This document shows, piece by piece, positions 34,946 to 44,841 of a stretch of DNA of 64,000 nucleotides. The stretch covers positions 98,387 to 162,386 of the forward strand of contig PHDB01000002.1 of NCBI GenBank assembly GCA_002842495.1. The letters are read 5' to 3'. The notes under the pieces are model-generated. The model saw nothing but the letters and a program-made list of their open reading frames with translations. It ran no database searches and was not told where the DNA came from. The stretch comes from Bacteroidetes bacterium HGW-Bacteroidetes-6. Its GTDB lineage: Bacteria > Bacteroidota > Bacteroidia > Bacteroidales > DTU049. The position numbers and the translations under genes were made by a program. Positions within the stretch are counted from its first letter, which is position 1. Each line of letters begins with the position of its first letter.

Positions 34946-35630
34946 TAAGGTGTTGATATTGCTTGCCGAAGACGACATGAATATGGGGCTTATTCTGCAA
35001 TCGTTTCTCTCGGCAAAAGGTTTCGAGGTTTTACTTGCCCGCGATGGTGTAGACGCCCTTCATCAGTATAATCAAAATTCGGGTATAGATATGGCTTTGG
35101 TTGATGTAATGATGCCAGAAAAAGATGGGTTTTCGCTGGCAGCTGACCTTAAAAATGCATCACCGACACTACCCCTTATTTTTCTAACAGCAAAATCGAT
35201 GCAGGACGATATTTTGCGCGGCTTCGATATTGGTGCAGACGATTATATAACCAAGCCATTCAGTATGGATGTTTTGCTGGCGCGAATAACAGCACTACTG
35301 AATAGAACAGTTGCTTTGCAGCGCGATGCTGACACGCCGATTAACGTTGGGAGACTTATTTTCGATTTCAGCCGGCAAACCATCGGCGACGGAAAGGATC
35401 TGGTGAAAATGACATCGAAAGAAGCTCAGTTGCTTAAGCTTTTGGTGGATAATAAAAATGGAATTACTGATCGGAAAATGGCACTCGATCTTATTTGGGG
35501 AAACGATGATTATTACAGTTCGCGTAGCATGGATGTATATATTTCGAAACTTCGAAAAATGCTTAAACTGGATAAATCGATTGAACTTATCAATATTCAC
35601 GGACAAGGATATAAACTTATGTGCAGCTGA
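34935..35630 (+). CDS. OmpR-family response regulator, RprY-like
   Basis: 231 residues. Receiver domain with acidic pocket LLAEDDMNM, phosphoacceptor Asp in ALVDVMMPEKDG and Lys in ITKPFSMD; C-terminal winged helix (LVKMTSKEAQLLKLLV ... SSRSMDVYISKLRKMLK). Works with the kinase it overlaps. The close match to the RprY pattern (IFLTAK, GADDYITKPFSM) is typical of Bacteroidota. It probably binds the TGTTAA repeats at 33227-33266. Confidence 0.93.
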   Translation: MKNNKVLILLAEDDMNMGLILQSFLSAKGFEVLLARDGVDALHQYNQNSGIDMALVDVMMPEKDGFSLAADLKNASPTLPLIFLTAKSMQDDILRGFDIGADDYITKPFSMDVLLARITALLNRTVALQRDADTPINVGRLIFDFSRQTIGDGKDLVKMTSKEAQLLKLLVDNKNGITDRKMALDLIWGNDDYYSSRSMDVYISKLRKMLKLDKSIELINIHGQGYKLMCS

Positions 35631-35660
35631 TTGTGTAACTTTGTTGTTTATTAATTTGAA

Positions 35661-36191
35661 ATGTCAGAAGAAAATACCACATTCCGAAATACAAGCGAGT
35701 TGTTGACCGTAGCCAACGAATACTGTTATTTCATCGAGAATATTTCGAAATATGAAACCGATGATATTATTGAGTTTTTGAGAAAGATTCTGCCAATGCT
35801 GTATTTAAAAGGCTGTCTTATTGAGCCTGTTGAAGAGTGCGACGATGCTTTTATGCAGCGATATGTAACCGAAGAAACCTATCAGGAAATTTTCAACGAA
35901 ATACGAAACAAGTTGAGCGGTTACAACGAATTTTATGAATTTGATAATGAGTTGAAAGAGCCCGTTGCCAAAACTATGGCCGAGTGTCTTACCGATATCT
36001 ATCAGGACATGAAGGATATTCTCACGGTTTTTATGCGAGGCATTGAGCCAGAGAAAATTTGTGCTGTTTACTATTTAAATCAATGGTTTACCGATCGTTG
36101 GGGTGCACAAGCAACCACTTTGCTTCCTGTTCTTCACAAGTATTTTACTGACAAATTTTCCGGCAATAATGCTGGAACAGATTTTGATTAA
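35661..36191 (+). CDS. DUF5063 domain protein
   Basis: 176 residues, mostly helical, with no signal peptide or membrane segment. The pattern (ANEYCYFIENISKY, LRKILPMLYLKGCLIE, TDIYQDMKDILTVFMRG, EKICAVYYLNQWFTDRWGA) is that of DUF5063, common in Bacteroidota and of unknown function. It starts 30 bp after the response regulator and ends 10 bp before the thioredoxin-like gene, so it may be part of a longer operon. Confidence 0.85.
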   Translation: MSEENTTFRNTSELLTVANEYCYFIENISKYETDDIIEFLRKILPMLYLKGCLIEPVEECDDAFMQRYVTEETYQEIFNEIRNKLSGYNEFYEFDNELKEPVAKTMAECLTDIYQDMKDILTVFMRGIEPEKICAVYYLNQWFTDRWGAQATTLLPVLHKYFTDKFSGNNAGTDFD

Positions 36192-36201
36192 AACCGAAAC
36201 C

Positions 36202-37626
36202 ATGAACAGATTTATTGTTTTTTCTCTCATTGCATTATCCCTGACCGGCGCAGGTTTCAGCCAGGGGTATAAAATCAACCTCAAAGTAACCGGATGGGCC
36301 GACACCTCGGTATATCTGGGCTATTACTATGGAAAATTCCAGTATGTGACAGATACTACCATGCTCGATAAAGCAGGGAAAGGTGTATTTGAAAGTTCAG
36401 ATACTGTTGGTGGCGGCATCTATTTTATTATCATGCCCGACAAAAAGTATTTTGAATTTATTCTTGATAAAGACAGGAATCTGAACTTCGAAACAGATAC
36501 AACCAATTTGGTTCAAAATCTGAAATCAAAAGGCTCTGAAGATAACAGCCTGTTTTTTGCATATCAAAAATACATTGGCGAACAAGGCGAGGCGATGGAT
36601 AAACTTGGAAAGACCTATACCCACTTGAAAGAAACCGACAATAAAGACTCCATAAAAATGGTTGAAGAAAAAATGAAGGTGGTGAATAAGGAAGTTGCTG
36701 ATTACAAGGAAAAATTCATTAAAGATCATCCCAAATCGTTTGTTTCAAAAGTTTTTAATGCATCGCGCGAACCAGTAGTGCCCGAAACGCCGATTTTGCC
36801 TAATGGTAGAAAGGATTCGTTGTTTGAGTATAAATATTACAGAACACATTTTTGGGACAATTTTGATTTAACTGACGATCGCTTATTGCGTACACCGATC
36901 TTAAATAATAAACTCGATCAATACTTCACTAAGGTTGTGCCTCAGATTCCGGACACATTAATTATGGAAATAGATGCACTTATTGAAAAAGCCCGTCCAA
37001 ACAAAGAGGTTTTCAAGTACATTGTTTGGTATCTTACACATGAGTACGAGACATCGCAGGTAATGGGAATGGATGCTGTTTTTGTTTTTTTGGTGGATAA
37101 GGTATACCGAGCAGGCGATGCCTTCTGGGTTTCGGACAATGTGAAAGGGAAAATTATTGACCGAGCCGACAAAATTAAACCCAACCTTATCGGGAAGGTA
37201 GCTCCGGAACTTATTCTGATAGATACTAACAACAGACTTGTATCGCTACATTCTATTGAAGCTAAATACACCGTTGTTTATTTCTGGGATCCCGAATGTG
37301 GACATTGTGCCAAAGAAACACCAAAGTTGGTTAAATACTACAACGATATTAAAGATACACTTGGTTTGAAAATTTACGCTGTTTGCTCCGACACCAGTCT
37401 AACAAGGTGGAAAAAAGGTCTTTATGAAAAGAAAATGGAGCAATTCATCAATGTAAACGGAACCCGTAGTGCAGAAGGCAACTTCCACGATTTGTACGAT
37501 ATATATTCTACTCCGGTGGTATACTTACTCGATCATAAAAAACGTATTATTGCTAAAAGATTACCCGTTGATCAGATAGGAACATTCCTGGAGTTTTACA
37601 AAAAGCGACCGCTTTTCACAGATTAA
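36202..37626 (+). CDS. Exported thioredoxin-like protein with DUF4369/DUF5106-type N-terminus
   Basis: 474 residues from the ATG at 36202, which starts a signal peptide (MNRFIVFSLIALSLTGAGFSQ); a longer frame from 36103 overlaps the previous gene. Residues 22-120 form a DUF4369-like beta domain (INLKVTGWADTSVYLGYYYG), a helical DUF5106-type middle follows, and the C-terminal 145 residues are a thioredoxin fold with the redox motif CGHC in WDPECGHCAKETPKL. A periplasmic thiol-disulfide oxidoreductase. Confidence 0.9.
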   Translation: MNRFIVFSLIALSLTGAGFSQGYKINLKVTGWADTSVYLGYYYGKFQYVTDTTMLDKAGKGVFESSDTVGGGIYFIIMPDKKYFEFILDKDRNLNFETDTTNLVQNLKSKGSEDNSLFFAYQKYIGEQGEAMDKLGKTYTHLKETDNKDSIKMVEEKMKVVNKEVADYKEKFIKDHPKSFVSKVFNASREPVVPETPILPNGRKDSLFEYKYYRTHFWDNFDLTDDRLLRTPILNNKLDQYFTKVVPQIPDTLIMEIDALIEKARPNKEVFKYIVWYLTHEYETSQVMGMDAVFVFLVDKVYRAGDAFWVSDNVKGKIIDRADKIKPNLIGKVAPELILIDTNNRLVSLHSIEAKYTVVYFWDPECGHCAKETPKLVKYYNDIKDTLGLKIYAVCSDTSLTRWKKGLYEKKMEQFINVNGTRSAEGNFHDLYDIYSTPVVYLLDHKKRIIAKRLPVDQIGTFLEFYKKRPLFTD

Positions 37627-37632
37627 TAACCG

Positions 37633-38535
37633 GTGAGTTTCCTCGCAAATTCTACTCCGGAGCGCAAAAAAGGTATTGCGTTTGCCATGACCGATGTTTT
37701 GGCCATGACAGGCGTTTACATTATCACCAAGGTTTTTTTGAAAGATTTGCCATTTCCGGTATTTGGTGTGTATTGGTTTTCGGCTGGATTGTTTTGGAAC
37801 ATTTTACTTTCTATGGTAGTAAAAGGAACATTTCAGCAATTTAATTTCAGAAGAGATTATCTGGGGTTTTTAATACTGATTGGTTTAATTGACATGACTG
37901 CAACGTTAATGTGGTTCAGGGCAATTAACGAAACAGCCAATCCGGCACTGGTTTCATTTATGACTAATATCAGCCCTGTTTATGCACTTTTGTTGGGGTT
38001 TTTCTTTCTCAAAGAACGAATGTCGGTAAGCGAAATAGCCGGTATTTTGATAACACTCACCGGGGCAGTTCTTATTGGATATCGCCCCGATTTTGAACTG
38101 AGAAGCTTTTTGTTTACAGGAGCTGGGTTGATTTTGGTTTCTTCGTTTATTAGTCAGGCAGGAAAAGCTTTGCTCAAAACGCGAATAAAAAATTACCACG
38201 CTATTGTACTAAGTATCAACCGAATTTTGTTTTTGCTTGCGTTTTCAATAGTTTTTGTAAATATTGAAGGCTATTCAGTTGATATTGATTCAAAAACAAT
38301 ACTTTTTATTGGCCTGGGGGCAATGCTTGGTCCTCTCTTGTCGGCCTATGCCGGCTTTAATGCATTGGCCCGGTTGAAGGTGGCCACCTATTCGATTTTG
38401 AGCACAAGCCGATCGTTTTTTGTAATGATTGCATCGTTTCTGGTGCTAAACAATATGCCCGATAATATTCAGATTATAGGAGGTTTGCTTACTGTGTCGG
38501 GCGTTATCCTGATTTCGGCGGCAAAAGTGAAATAG
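37633..38535 (+). CDS. DMT-superfamily (EamA) transporter
   Basis: 300 residues from a GTG at 37633, 6 bp after the previous stop; no in-frame ATG fits as well before the first helix. Ten hydrophobic segments in two EamA halves; signatures MWFRAINETANPALVSFMTNISPVYALLLG and FNALARLKVATYSILSTSRS mark the ends of each half, shortened here. Probably moves a small metabolite across the inner membrane; substrate unknown. Ends 1 bp from the convergent rhomboid gene. Confidence 0.88.
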   Translation: MSFLANSTPERKKGIAFAMTDVLAMTGVYIITKVFLKDLPFPVFGVYWFSAGLFWNILLSMVVKGTFQQFNFRRDYLGFLILIGLIDMTATLMWFRAINETANPALVSFMTNISPVYALLLGFFFLKERMSVSEIAGILITLTGAVLIGYRPDFELRSFLFTGAGLILVSSFISQAGKALLKTRIKNYHAIVLSINRILFLLAFSIVFVNIEGYSVDIDSKTILFIGLGAMLGPLLSAYAGFNALARLKVATYSILSTSRSFFVMIASFLVLNNMPDNIQIIGGLLTVSGVILISAAKVK

Positions 38536-38536
38536 C

Positions 38537-39145
38537 TTAGAAAACCTGTTTAATGAACAGTTTTAAAAAATCGGGATAAACGATTATAATAAAGACTATT
38601 CCATACAAAGCTCCAAAAAGATGAGCGTCGTGCCCAATATTATCCTTACCTCGTCGGGCCATAATCCACGAATATATAATGTACAGAAGTCCGAACACAA
38701 AAGCAGGTATTTCGAAAGGAAAAGGGAAAATCATCAAGCCTGCAAGTGGATACATCATGATGTAAGCAAAAACCACAGAAGAAACAGCTCCGGATGCCCC
38801 AACGGCAGAATAAGTATAATTGTTCCGGTGTTTCCCAAAAGCGTATAGTGTCGAAAAAGCAAGACCTCCGGTATAAAGTAGAGAGAAGTACAACATGCCT
38901 TTTTGGGAAAATAAGAAAAACAGCGTATTTTCAACAGCATCTCCAAAAATATAAAGCACCCACATATTTACAAATAAGTGGATAAAATCGGCATGTACAA
39001 AGCCATAAGTAAAGAACCGATACCACTGTTTTTTCCGCTGTATTTCATATGGAGAGAACAGCAGCTTGACATAGAGATCCCGTTGGTTGAACGATAAAAC
39101 CGAAACGGCAACTGTTGCAATAAGTATGATGAGATATAAGCTCAT
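38537..39145 (-). CDS. Rhomboid-family intramembrane serine protease
   Basis: 202 residues with six helices. Catalytic Ser in GASGAVSSV (about residue 118) and His in DAHLFGALYG (about 176), plus the L1-loop-type segment WYRFFTYGFVHADFIHLFVNMWVL. Cleaves within or near membrane helices of substrate proteins; substrate unknown. Starts 6 bp after the membrane protein gene upstream, so the two form an operon. Confidence 0.9.
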   Translation of the reverse strand: MSLYLIILIATVAVSVLSFNQRDLYVKLLFSPYEIQRKKQWYRFFTYGFVHADFIHLFVNMWVLYIFGDAVENTLFFLFSQKGMLYFSLLYTGGLAFSTLYAFGKHRNNYTYSAVGASGAVSSVVFAYIMMYPLAGLMIFPFPFEIPAFVFGLLYIIYSWIMARRGKDNIGHDAHLFGALYGIVFIIIVYPDFLKLFIKQVF

Positions 39146-39151
39146 ATGATG

Positions 39152-39949
39152 TTAGTGTGGAACTTGTGTAAAGTCGATTTCGGAACCCAGAACGCTATGC
39201 GGGATCATATAAACGGCAATCTGAACAATGGCTGCAACCAAAACCCAAACTCGTTTTTCGGGTTTTTTGCGGATGACAAAAAATGCAATAATCCACATAA
39301 TAAGCGAAACAGCCGTTTTGTTGTCGGTAAGGTCGTGCCCAACAGGCCATCCGGTCCAATAGGCTCCGAAAGCAAACTTTTGAACAATGGGACCCAACAC
39401 GAGTCCTCCGGCCAATAAGGTAAGAGAAGCCCATTTGGTAAGACTCAGCAATTGTTTGCGGCGTTTTATGGCTTCCAGACCTGCACGAATGCTGAAAACG
39501 ATTGAAAGAATCATGAAAATAATATGGGGGATCAAAACCCAAAAGGGAACTTCGCCTTTATAGCGCAGAATAACCGGTTCTTCGTTCAGGGCAATATAAT
39601 TGTGCTTTTCGAAAAGCCAAACACGGTACATCATTTTTCCGGCAGGTGGAAGTGGGGGCAATGTGGCCGATAGCAAACCGGAATCGTTGTCGAGAACAAG
39701 AACTTTCCATTCGTCGTTGCTTCGGAAGCGACGGTATTCGACCAAGCCGGCAGCTTCGTTGTTTTCAGTTTTTATTTCAACGCGGGCGCCATCGTCGCCA
39801 CCCCATGTTCGAAGCAATTTATAATTGACGTGCTCGCCAAAATATTCTACGCTTCCTCTTACCGGAGTAGTAGGGCCTGTCATGCGCTGATATACCATTA
39901 CACCAACAGCTAAAACAATAGAAATTATCCACAACCAGATTGATCGCAT
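39152..39949 (-). CDS. Membrane protein of unknown function
   Basis: 265 residues: one N-terminal helix (LWIISIVLAVGVMVYQ), about 110 residues of periplasmic beta-rich domain resembling a fibronectin-like sandwich (GVDDGARVEIKT-type strands), then four helices in the last 130 residues. I do not recognise a family. Its neighbour is the rhomboid gene. The gene faces the lipoprotein gene at 40014 across a short divergent gap with TAATTTTG at 39973-39980. Confidence 0.75.
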   Translation of the reverse strand: MRSIWLWIISIVLAVGVMVYQRMTGPTTPVRGSVEYFGEHVNYKLLRTWGGDDGARVEIKTENNEAAGLVEYRRFRSNDEWKVLVLDNDSGLLSATLPPLPPAGKMMYRVWLFEKHNYIALNEEPVILRYKGEVPFWVLIPHIIFMILSIVFSIRAGLEAIKRRKQLLSLTKWASLTLLAGGLVLGPIVQKFAFGAYWTGWPVGHDLTDNKTAVSLIMWIIAFFVIRKKPEKRVWVLVAAIVQIAVYMIPHSVLGSEIDFTQVPH

Positions 39950-39972
39950 AATGTCATTTTACGCAAAAATAC

Positions 39973-39980
39973 TAATTTTG
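39973..39980 (+). promoter_or_regulatory. -7 element for the gene at 40014
   Basis: TAATTTTG, matching TAnnTTTG. It excludes the upstream ATG at 39951 as the start of the gene. Confidence 0.45.
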
Positions 39981-40013
39981 GGGAAAATCCGTTTTAGGCA
40001 AAGCTATTGCATA

Positions 40014-41474
40014 ATGGATACAAAGAAAATATTTCACATGATAAAAAAAATCATTCCTGTTCTGGTGCTTGCCATGTTGGTGCTTGCTTTTGTACGTTGC
40101 CGTAAGGACGAGCAAGTCAACAACGATCCCAACCTGAAACTTGAATTTTCGGCTGACACTATTTATTTCGACACCGTGTTTGCAACGGTGGGAAGCATAA
40201 CAATTCCTTTTAAGGTTTACAACCCCAGTAACGATTACATTAATATTTCCTCAGTTAATTTGGCCGGAAACACATCGAGCAATTTTCGCATCAATGTAAA
40301 CGGAATGTCGGGAACACAATTTAGTAATATCGAAATTGCACCCAAAGACAGCATTTTTATTTTTGCAGAAGTTACGGTTGATCCGGGGAATGTCAATAAT
40401 CCTTTTGTTATTGAAGACTCAATCGTTTTTATCACCAATGGAAACCAACAAAAGGTGAGTTTGGTTGCTTGGGGGCAGGATGCCTATTTTCACTATCCCG
40501 ATCACCCCGAAACAGCGTATTTACCAGCATATTCGTTGATATCGGGCAACTGGCCCAACGATAAGCCCCATGTTATTTATGGTTATGCGGTAGTTGACGA
40601 AGATTGCACGTTGGTTGTTTCCGCAGGGACACAAATTTATATGCACAACGATGCTGTATTGTGGGTTTATGATGGTGGTACGTTGAAAATGTATGGTGCT
40701 TTGAATAATGAAATTACGGTTCAGGGCGACCGACTCGATGATTATTATCGTGATCTGCCAGGCATGTGGGGAAAAATATGGCTTTCGGCCGGAAGTATCG
40801 ACAACGAAATCGATTATGCGATTATTAAAAATGGCCGCATAGGCATTCATGTCGACACCTTAGGCGCTTCGCCTAACCCAACACTTACTATTTCCAATAC
40901 AAAAATTGAAAACATGAGTACGGCTGCGTTTGTGGCGCAGGGTTCTTATGTGAAAGCAGGGAACTGTGTTTTTGGTAGTTCGGGACTATATTCGGTGGTT
41001 TTAAACATTGGGGGTAATTATGATTTTCGTCATTGCACAATTGCCAATTATTGGTCGCAAAGTACCCGAAATACACCAGCTCTGGTTTTAAACAACTACT
41101 ACAAGGATGTTTATGGTGTTTATCAGATTAGAGATCTTACCAATGCTTATTTTGGAAACTGCATCATTTATGGTGCAAACGGAGATGAGGTTTTGCTTGA
41201 TGCATATTCTTCAGGAGGAGTGTTTAACTTCACATTCGATCACTGCTTGCTACGAACAACATTGAGTATTACACAAGCAGGTTTCATAACTTGCTTGAAG
41301 AATGTCAGTCCCGCTTTTATTAACACTGAAACACACGACTTTAGTATAGCTGCATCTTCGTCTGCTATTGATAGAGGCGACGCAGCTGTGACCGGAACCA
41401 TATTGACAGATATTCTTGGAAACACCCGGATAGTAGGCTTGGCACCCGATCTGGGAGCATACGAAAAGCAGTAA
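40014..41474 (+). CDS. Exported protein with a right-handed beta-helix region
   Basis: 486 residues from the ATG at 40014 (40038 is an alternative that opens MIKKIIPVLVLAMLVLAF directly). A Cys follows the hydrophobic stretch (FVRCRKDE), so it may be a lipoprotein with an unusual lipobox. Residues 45-150 are a beta-sandwich (FDTVFATVGSITIPFKVYN), the middle is a coiled beta-helix (NTKIENMSTAAFVAQGS, YDFRHCTIANYW), and the C-terminus ends with the choice-of-anchor Q signature AIDRGDAAV ... DLGAYEKQ. A surface carbohydrate-binding or structural role is possible. Confidence 0.8.
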   Translation: MDTKKIFHMIKKIIPVLVLAMLVLAFVRCRKDEQVNNDPNLKLEFSADTIYFDTVFATVGSITIPFKVYNPSNDYINISSVNLAGNTSSNFRINVNGMSGTQFSNIEIAPKDSIFIFAEVTVDPGNVNNPFVIEDSIVFITNGNQQKVSLVAWGQDAYFHYPDHPETAYLPAYSLISGNWPNDKPHVIYGYAVVDEDCTLVVSAGTQIYMHNDAVLWVYDGGTLKMYGALNNEITVQGDRLDDYYRDLPGMWGKIWLSAGSIDNEIDYAIIKNGRIGIHVDTLGASPNPTLTISNTKIENMSTAAFVAQGSYVKAGNCVFGSSGLYSVVLNIGGNYDFRHCTIANYWSQSTRNTPALVLNNYYKDVYGVYQIRDLTNAYFGNCIIYGANGDEVLLDAYSSGGVFNFTFDHCLLRTTLSITQAGFITCLKNVSPAFINTETHDFSIAASSSAIDRGDAAVTGTILTDILGNTRIVGLAPDLGAYEKQ

Positions 41475-41631
41475 AAATGAGACTCTCGTTGAAACAATCT
41501 TTTGGTTTACGCCAAAATTTCAAACAGCAGTTATATTGAGTGCCGAAAAAGCGTTTAACCTGCATTAATTCGCTTCGGGGTATCGAATACGACTGCTATT
41601 ATTTGACGCTGCTTATGAAATATTACAATAT

Positions 41632-41678
41632 AAAAACGTAGCCGCATTTCGACAAAGCTCAATGTGACTACGTTTTTT
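41632..41678. terminator. Bidirectional terminator
   Basis: AAAACGTAG (41633-41641) pairs with CTACGTTTT (41668-41676), followed by T on the plus strand and preceded by A on the other side. It lies between the convergent genes ending at 41474 and 41754. Confidence 0.7.
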
Positions 41679-41753
41679 GTTATTCATCTCGACATGTTTC
41701 GAGATTGGATTACGAAAGGGAGCCTTTATTTGAATCCAGAGAAACTTTTAGTT

Positions 41754-44162
41754 TTAGAAGTTGGCTCTCAATGCAACAATAAAATTGCGTCCTGGGCTGC
41801 TAATTCCACTGGCAAACTTGCGATAATGCGTGTCCATAATGTTTTCGAGAGCAACCTGAAGCTGAACGTTTTTGTTGAACTGATATGCAGCTCTGACGTT
41901 CAGGGTTGTCCAGGAAGGCATTCCATAGGCCGTTGCATATGTTAGATTGTCTTCGCCACTTGGGCTGTAATCTTTCAGTCGTTTCCACGAAGAATAGCGA
42001 ACATAGAATTCTCCCGAAAATTGTTTTTGTTGCAGACGGAACGATGTTTGACCAAATGTTGGCGGAATGTGATCGAGAGGTGTGCCGTCGTCAACTCGAC
42101 CATAGGTGTAGTTGAGATGACTTTTGATTGTGAAGTGACTTGTAACTTCGGCAGTCAGCGACGATTGTACACCATAAATGTATGCACTTCCTGCATTGAT
42201 ATTCGATTGAACAGCACAAAGATTTCCGTCGAAAACAACAGAATCAAGTCCATTAAGAGTGGTTGGACGCATCACCATTGCATTGTTTAGCAATGTGTAA
42301 TAGACTGTGTTTTCGAACCAAACATTTTTCCCGAATAGCTTTCCAACTGTAAATTCACCTGTATATGAGTATTCAGGCTTAAGCTTTGGGTTGGGAATAA
42401 TAAGCAAATTGTCGGCTGAATTGCTGTCGTTTACTTTACCGGCATCGTCAACATTGGGAGCCCTGAAGCCCGAAGAAGCGTTGATTGCCAAACGCCAACC
42501 TTTTCCTGCTTTGAAGACAAAGCCAAGGTTACCCGAAATGGCATTGTTGGTTTGTGTAAATGCTTTTTCGAATGGAAAACCGGTCAGATTCATCATGGTG
42601 TCGGTCCATGCCGATTGCAGCGAAACATGGGTAAAACGAATTCCCTGTGTCGAAATCCATTTTTCGCTCAATTCCCATGCGTGGCTAATATAGGCTGCCA
42701 TATTAAGCATTTTGTTGTAATCGTCGGGGTAGCGACTCACTTCGTCGTATGCAGTTTCGCCGGTGTTTACATCTTCGCCATAAGCTTCCGATTTTGCTGC
42801 ATCGTTGCGAAATTCCAAACCATAGCGAAATTCGTGTGTTTTTATTTTTTTCATCAAATCGGCATAAAAGCCCATTACATCAACTGTTTCGTTTTGATGA
42901 CGCCTAGTTGTTTTGTTGAATTTTCGGCTGATTCTGTCTTCGCTGATATTCTGGTACGAGACTGTGAAGTTAGCAACATCGGCAAACGAAAAAGCGCTGG
43001 TTTCGAAGGTAAGAGCTCCCAGTGCCCGGGTTTGGGGCCCATAGTACCATTCGGCATAGGTAAGATTGGAGCCACTCATCTGGCTGAGTCGGTCGTAGCG
43101 GGGAACGTCGCTGCTGTTGCTGTATTGCAGGTTGGCTTTAAGAAGACTTTTTGAACCAATTTTCACACTGAATTTCTGAAGAATATCGGTCTGATTGTAA
43201 CCCGAATTGCGTTGTATATTAGGATTGTCGTTTACCAGCATCGAGTCTTTACCGTTGATTCGTTCGGCATAGTAGAGACATTTTCCCCAATCGCCATATG
43301 CAGGGTCGTGTATGTTTCCTTCGCGGAGGTCGCCCAAGTTTTTATAGGTGAAATTCGTGTACGAAGCCCATTTTTTTCCACCAACATTGAAGCCGGCCGA
43401 TGCAAATTGTTCGCTTGCAGCAGTTGAATAGCGCAAAAGAGCCCTTCCAGAAACCTGTGTTTTGTCGGTAGTACTGAAGCGGGGCGATGGAGTGAAAAAA
43501 GCCATCACACCACCCAAAGCATCGCTACCGTAAATTACAGAACCAGGGCCAAACATAATTTCGGTTTTGTCGAGCATTTCGGGATCGATAGAAATAACAT
43601 TTTGCAAGTGACCGCTTCTGTAAATGACATTGTTCATTCTGATTCCATCTACAACAATCAGAACTCTGTTTGCTTCGAAGCCTCTCAAAATGGGACTGGA
43701 ACCCCCAAATTGACTTTGTTGAACAAACACCATTCCGCTCGATTCGAGCAAATCGCCCGAAGTCATCGGATTGATTTGTTGTATTTCTTGACGCGATATG
43801 GTTCCTATAAGTTGTGGAATGTCATCGCGACGTTCTTCAATTTTATTGGCACTAACTACAAACTCGTTGATTGGAATGAACCGGCGAACAAGAAAAATAG
43901 TTTTATCAAGCTTCGCTTTCGAAACGGCAATTCGAAGCGTTTGAAACGAGATATGACTAATTATTAACGTGTCGTTTTCGGGAAACGAAGCAATATCGAA
44001 TTGACCTTTTTCGTCGGTCGTGAGAGATGTCTTTGAGAAAACACTGCTAACAACAGCGCTTTTTACAGGCGATAAGTCCGATATATCTGCCACTTTTATT
44101 GTTTGAGCAAACCCTGCTATTGTTGCAAGCAGGATTGCTGAAAAAAAGACGATTCTTTTCAT
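41754..44162 (-). CDS. TonB-dependent outer membrane receptor
   Basis: 802 residues. Signal peptide (MKRIVFFSAILLATIAGFAQ), a carboxypeptidase-regulatory-like domain (about 20-95), the plug (IPQLIGTISRQEIQQINPMT ... LRGFEANRVLIVVDGIRMNN) and a 22-strand barrel ending in FIVALRANF. Plug and barrel phrases (MFGPGSVIYGSDALGGVM, NPNIQRNSGYNQTD) are those of haem/haemoglobin- or cobalamin-type receptors in Bacteroidota; the ligand cannot be set. The small exported protein gene at 44238 lies 75 bp upstream on the same strand. Confidence 0.92.
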   Translation of the reverse strand: MKRIVFFSAILLATIAGFAQTIKVADISDLSPVKSAVVSSVFSKTSLTTDEKGQFDIASFPENDTLIISHISFQTLRIAVSKAKLDKTIFLVRRFIPINEFVVSANKIEERRDDIPQLIGTISRQEIQQINPMTSGDLLESSGMVFVQQSQFGGSSPILRGFEANRVLIVVDGIRMNNVIYRSGHLQNVISIDPEMLDKTEIMFGPGSVIYGSDALGGVMAFFTPSPRFSTTDKTQVSGRALLRYSTAASEQFASAGFNVGGKKWASYTNFTYKNLGDLREGNIHDPAYGDWGKCLYYAERINGKDSMLVNDNPNIQRNSGYNQTDILQKFSVKIGSKSLLKANLQYSNSSDVPRYDRLSQMSGSNLTYAEWYYGPQTRALGALTFETSAFSFADVANFTVSYQNISEDRISRKFNKTTRRHQNETVDVMGFYADLMKKIKTHEFRYGLEFRNDAAKSEAYGEDVNTGETAYDEVSRYPDDYNKMLNMAAYISHAWELSEKWISTQGIRFTHVSLQSAWTDTMMNLTGFPFEKAFTQTNNAISGNLGFVFKAGKGWRLAINASSGFRAPNVDDAGKVNDSNSADNLLIIPNPKLKPEYSYTGEFTVGKLFGKNVWFENTVYYTLLNNAMVMRPTTLNGLDSVVFDGNLCAVQSNINAGSAYIYGVQSSLTAEVTSHFTIKSHLNYTYGRVDDGTPLDHIPPTFGQTSFRLQQKQFSGEFYVRYSSWKRLKDYSPSGEDNLTYATAYGMPSWTTLNVRAAYQFNKNVQLQVALENIMDTHYRKFASGISSPGRNFIVALRANF

Positions 44163-44237
44163 TTTGTTTTTTTAGGTTAATCAAAAAAAATATTTTCCGA
44201 AAAAGATTATTTCTTCGGATAAAGCAAGGCTATATGA

Positions 44238-44762
44238 CTAACCCAATTCGGGTGGTGGAAAATCACTTGCAACAACAACTTGCTGCCAATTGCAGATGTA
44301 TGGCCAATTGATTGATTTTTTCAGAGAAATGGTATTGGAGAGTTGTATTTTCTCAGCCACTTCGAACACAAATAATTGTGTAAAATTGTTGAGAATGAAA
44401 GCTATTTGATTATCGCTGTTGTTTTGAGCCATTTTCGTGAAAACAGCAACAAGTTGTTTTTCTTTCGTGTCGCGATAGGCAAACAACAAAACACTGTCTT
44501 GTGTTATTTTAAGCGATTTAACGTCGTAGAACTCACCATTGCGGATTATTTCATCATCTTCTACTTTGATAAATGGAAGACCTTTTGAGAATTCGTTTTT
44601 TGTAAAGCGAAGTACTTCGGCATTTTCGGTTGCCATTTTCCGAACCATTTGTTTTGCTTGATATCTAGCATTATATCTAAGGGTTTGGAAAAGGAAATAT
44701 TGGCCTCCAATAACCGAAAGGGAAAAGATGAGAAGCAATATGGAAGACCGAAGTTTTTTCAA
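44238..44762 (-). CDS. Membrane-anchored or exported orphan upstream of the TonB receptor
   Basis: 174 residues with one N-terminal hydrophobic helix (SSILLLIFSLSVIGGQYFLF) and a soluble part. No family recognised. The sequence ends in SDFPPPELG. Being in line with the receptor gene after 75 bp, it may belong to the same transcript and assist uptake, but this is only context. Confidence 0.65.
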   Translation of the reverse strand: MKKLRSSILLLIFSLSVIGGQYFLFQTLRYNARYQAKQMVRKMATENAEVLRFTKNEFSKGLPFIKVEDDEIIRNGEFYDVKSLKITQDSVLLFAYRDTKEKQLVAVFTKMAQNNSDNQIAFILNNFTQLFVFEVAEKIQLSNTISLKKSINWPYICNWQQVVVASDFPPPELG

Positions 44763-44790
44763 GTAGTGTATAAGACAGAATGCAAAAGTA

Positions 44791-44822
44791 AAAAAAAGAG
44801 GCTAATTAGCTTAGCCCCTTTT
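44791..44822 (-). terminator. Terminator of nhaD
   Basis: Minus strand GGCTAA-N5-TTAGCC stem (44800-44816) followed by TCTTTTTTT. Confidence 0.8.
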
Positions 44823-44841
44823 AGAGAATAATAAATTTGAA

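Noticed and set aside
42307..43154. Plus-strand frames of 128 and 200 codons inside the TonB receptor region
   Set aside because: Antisense shadows of a clear receptor gene with regular codon use; no motif or signal of their own.
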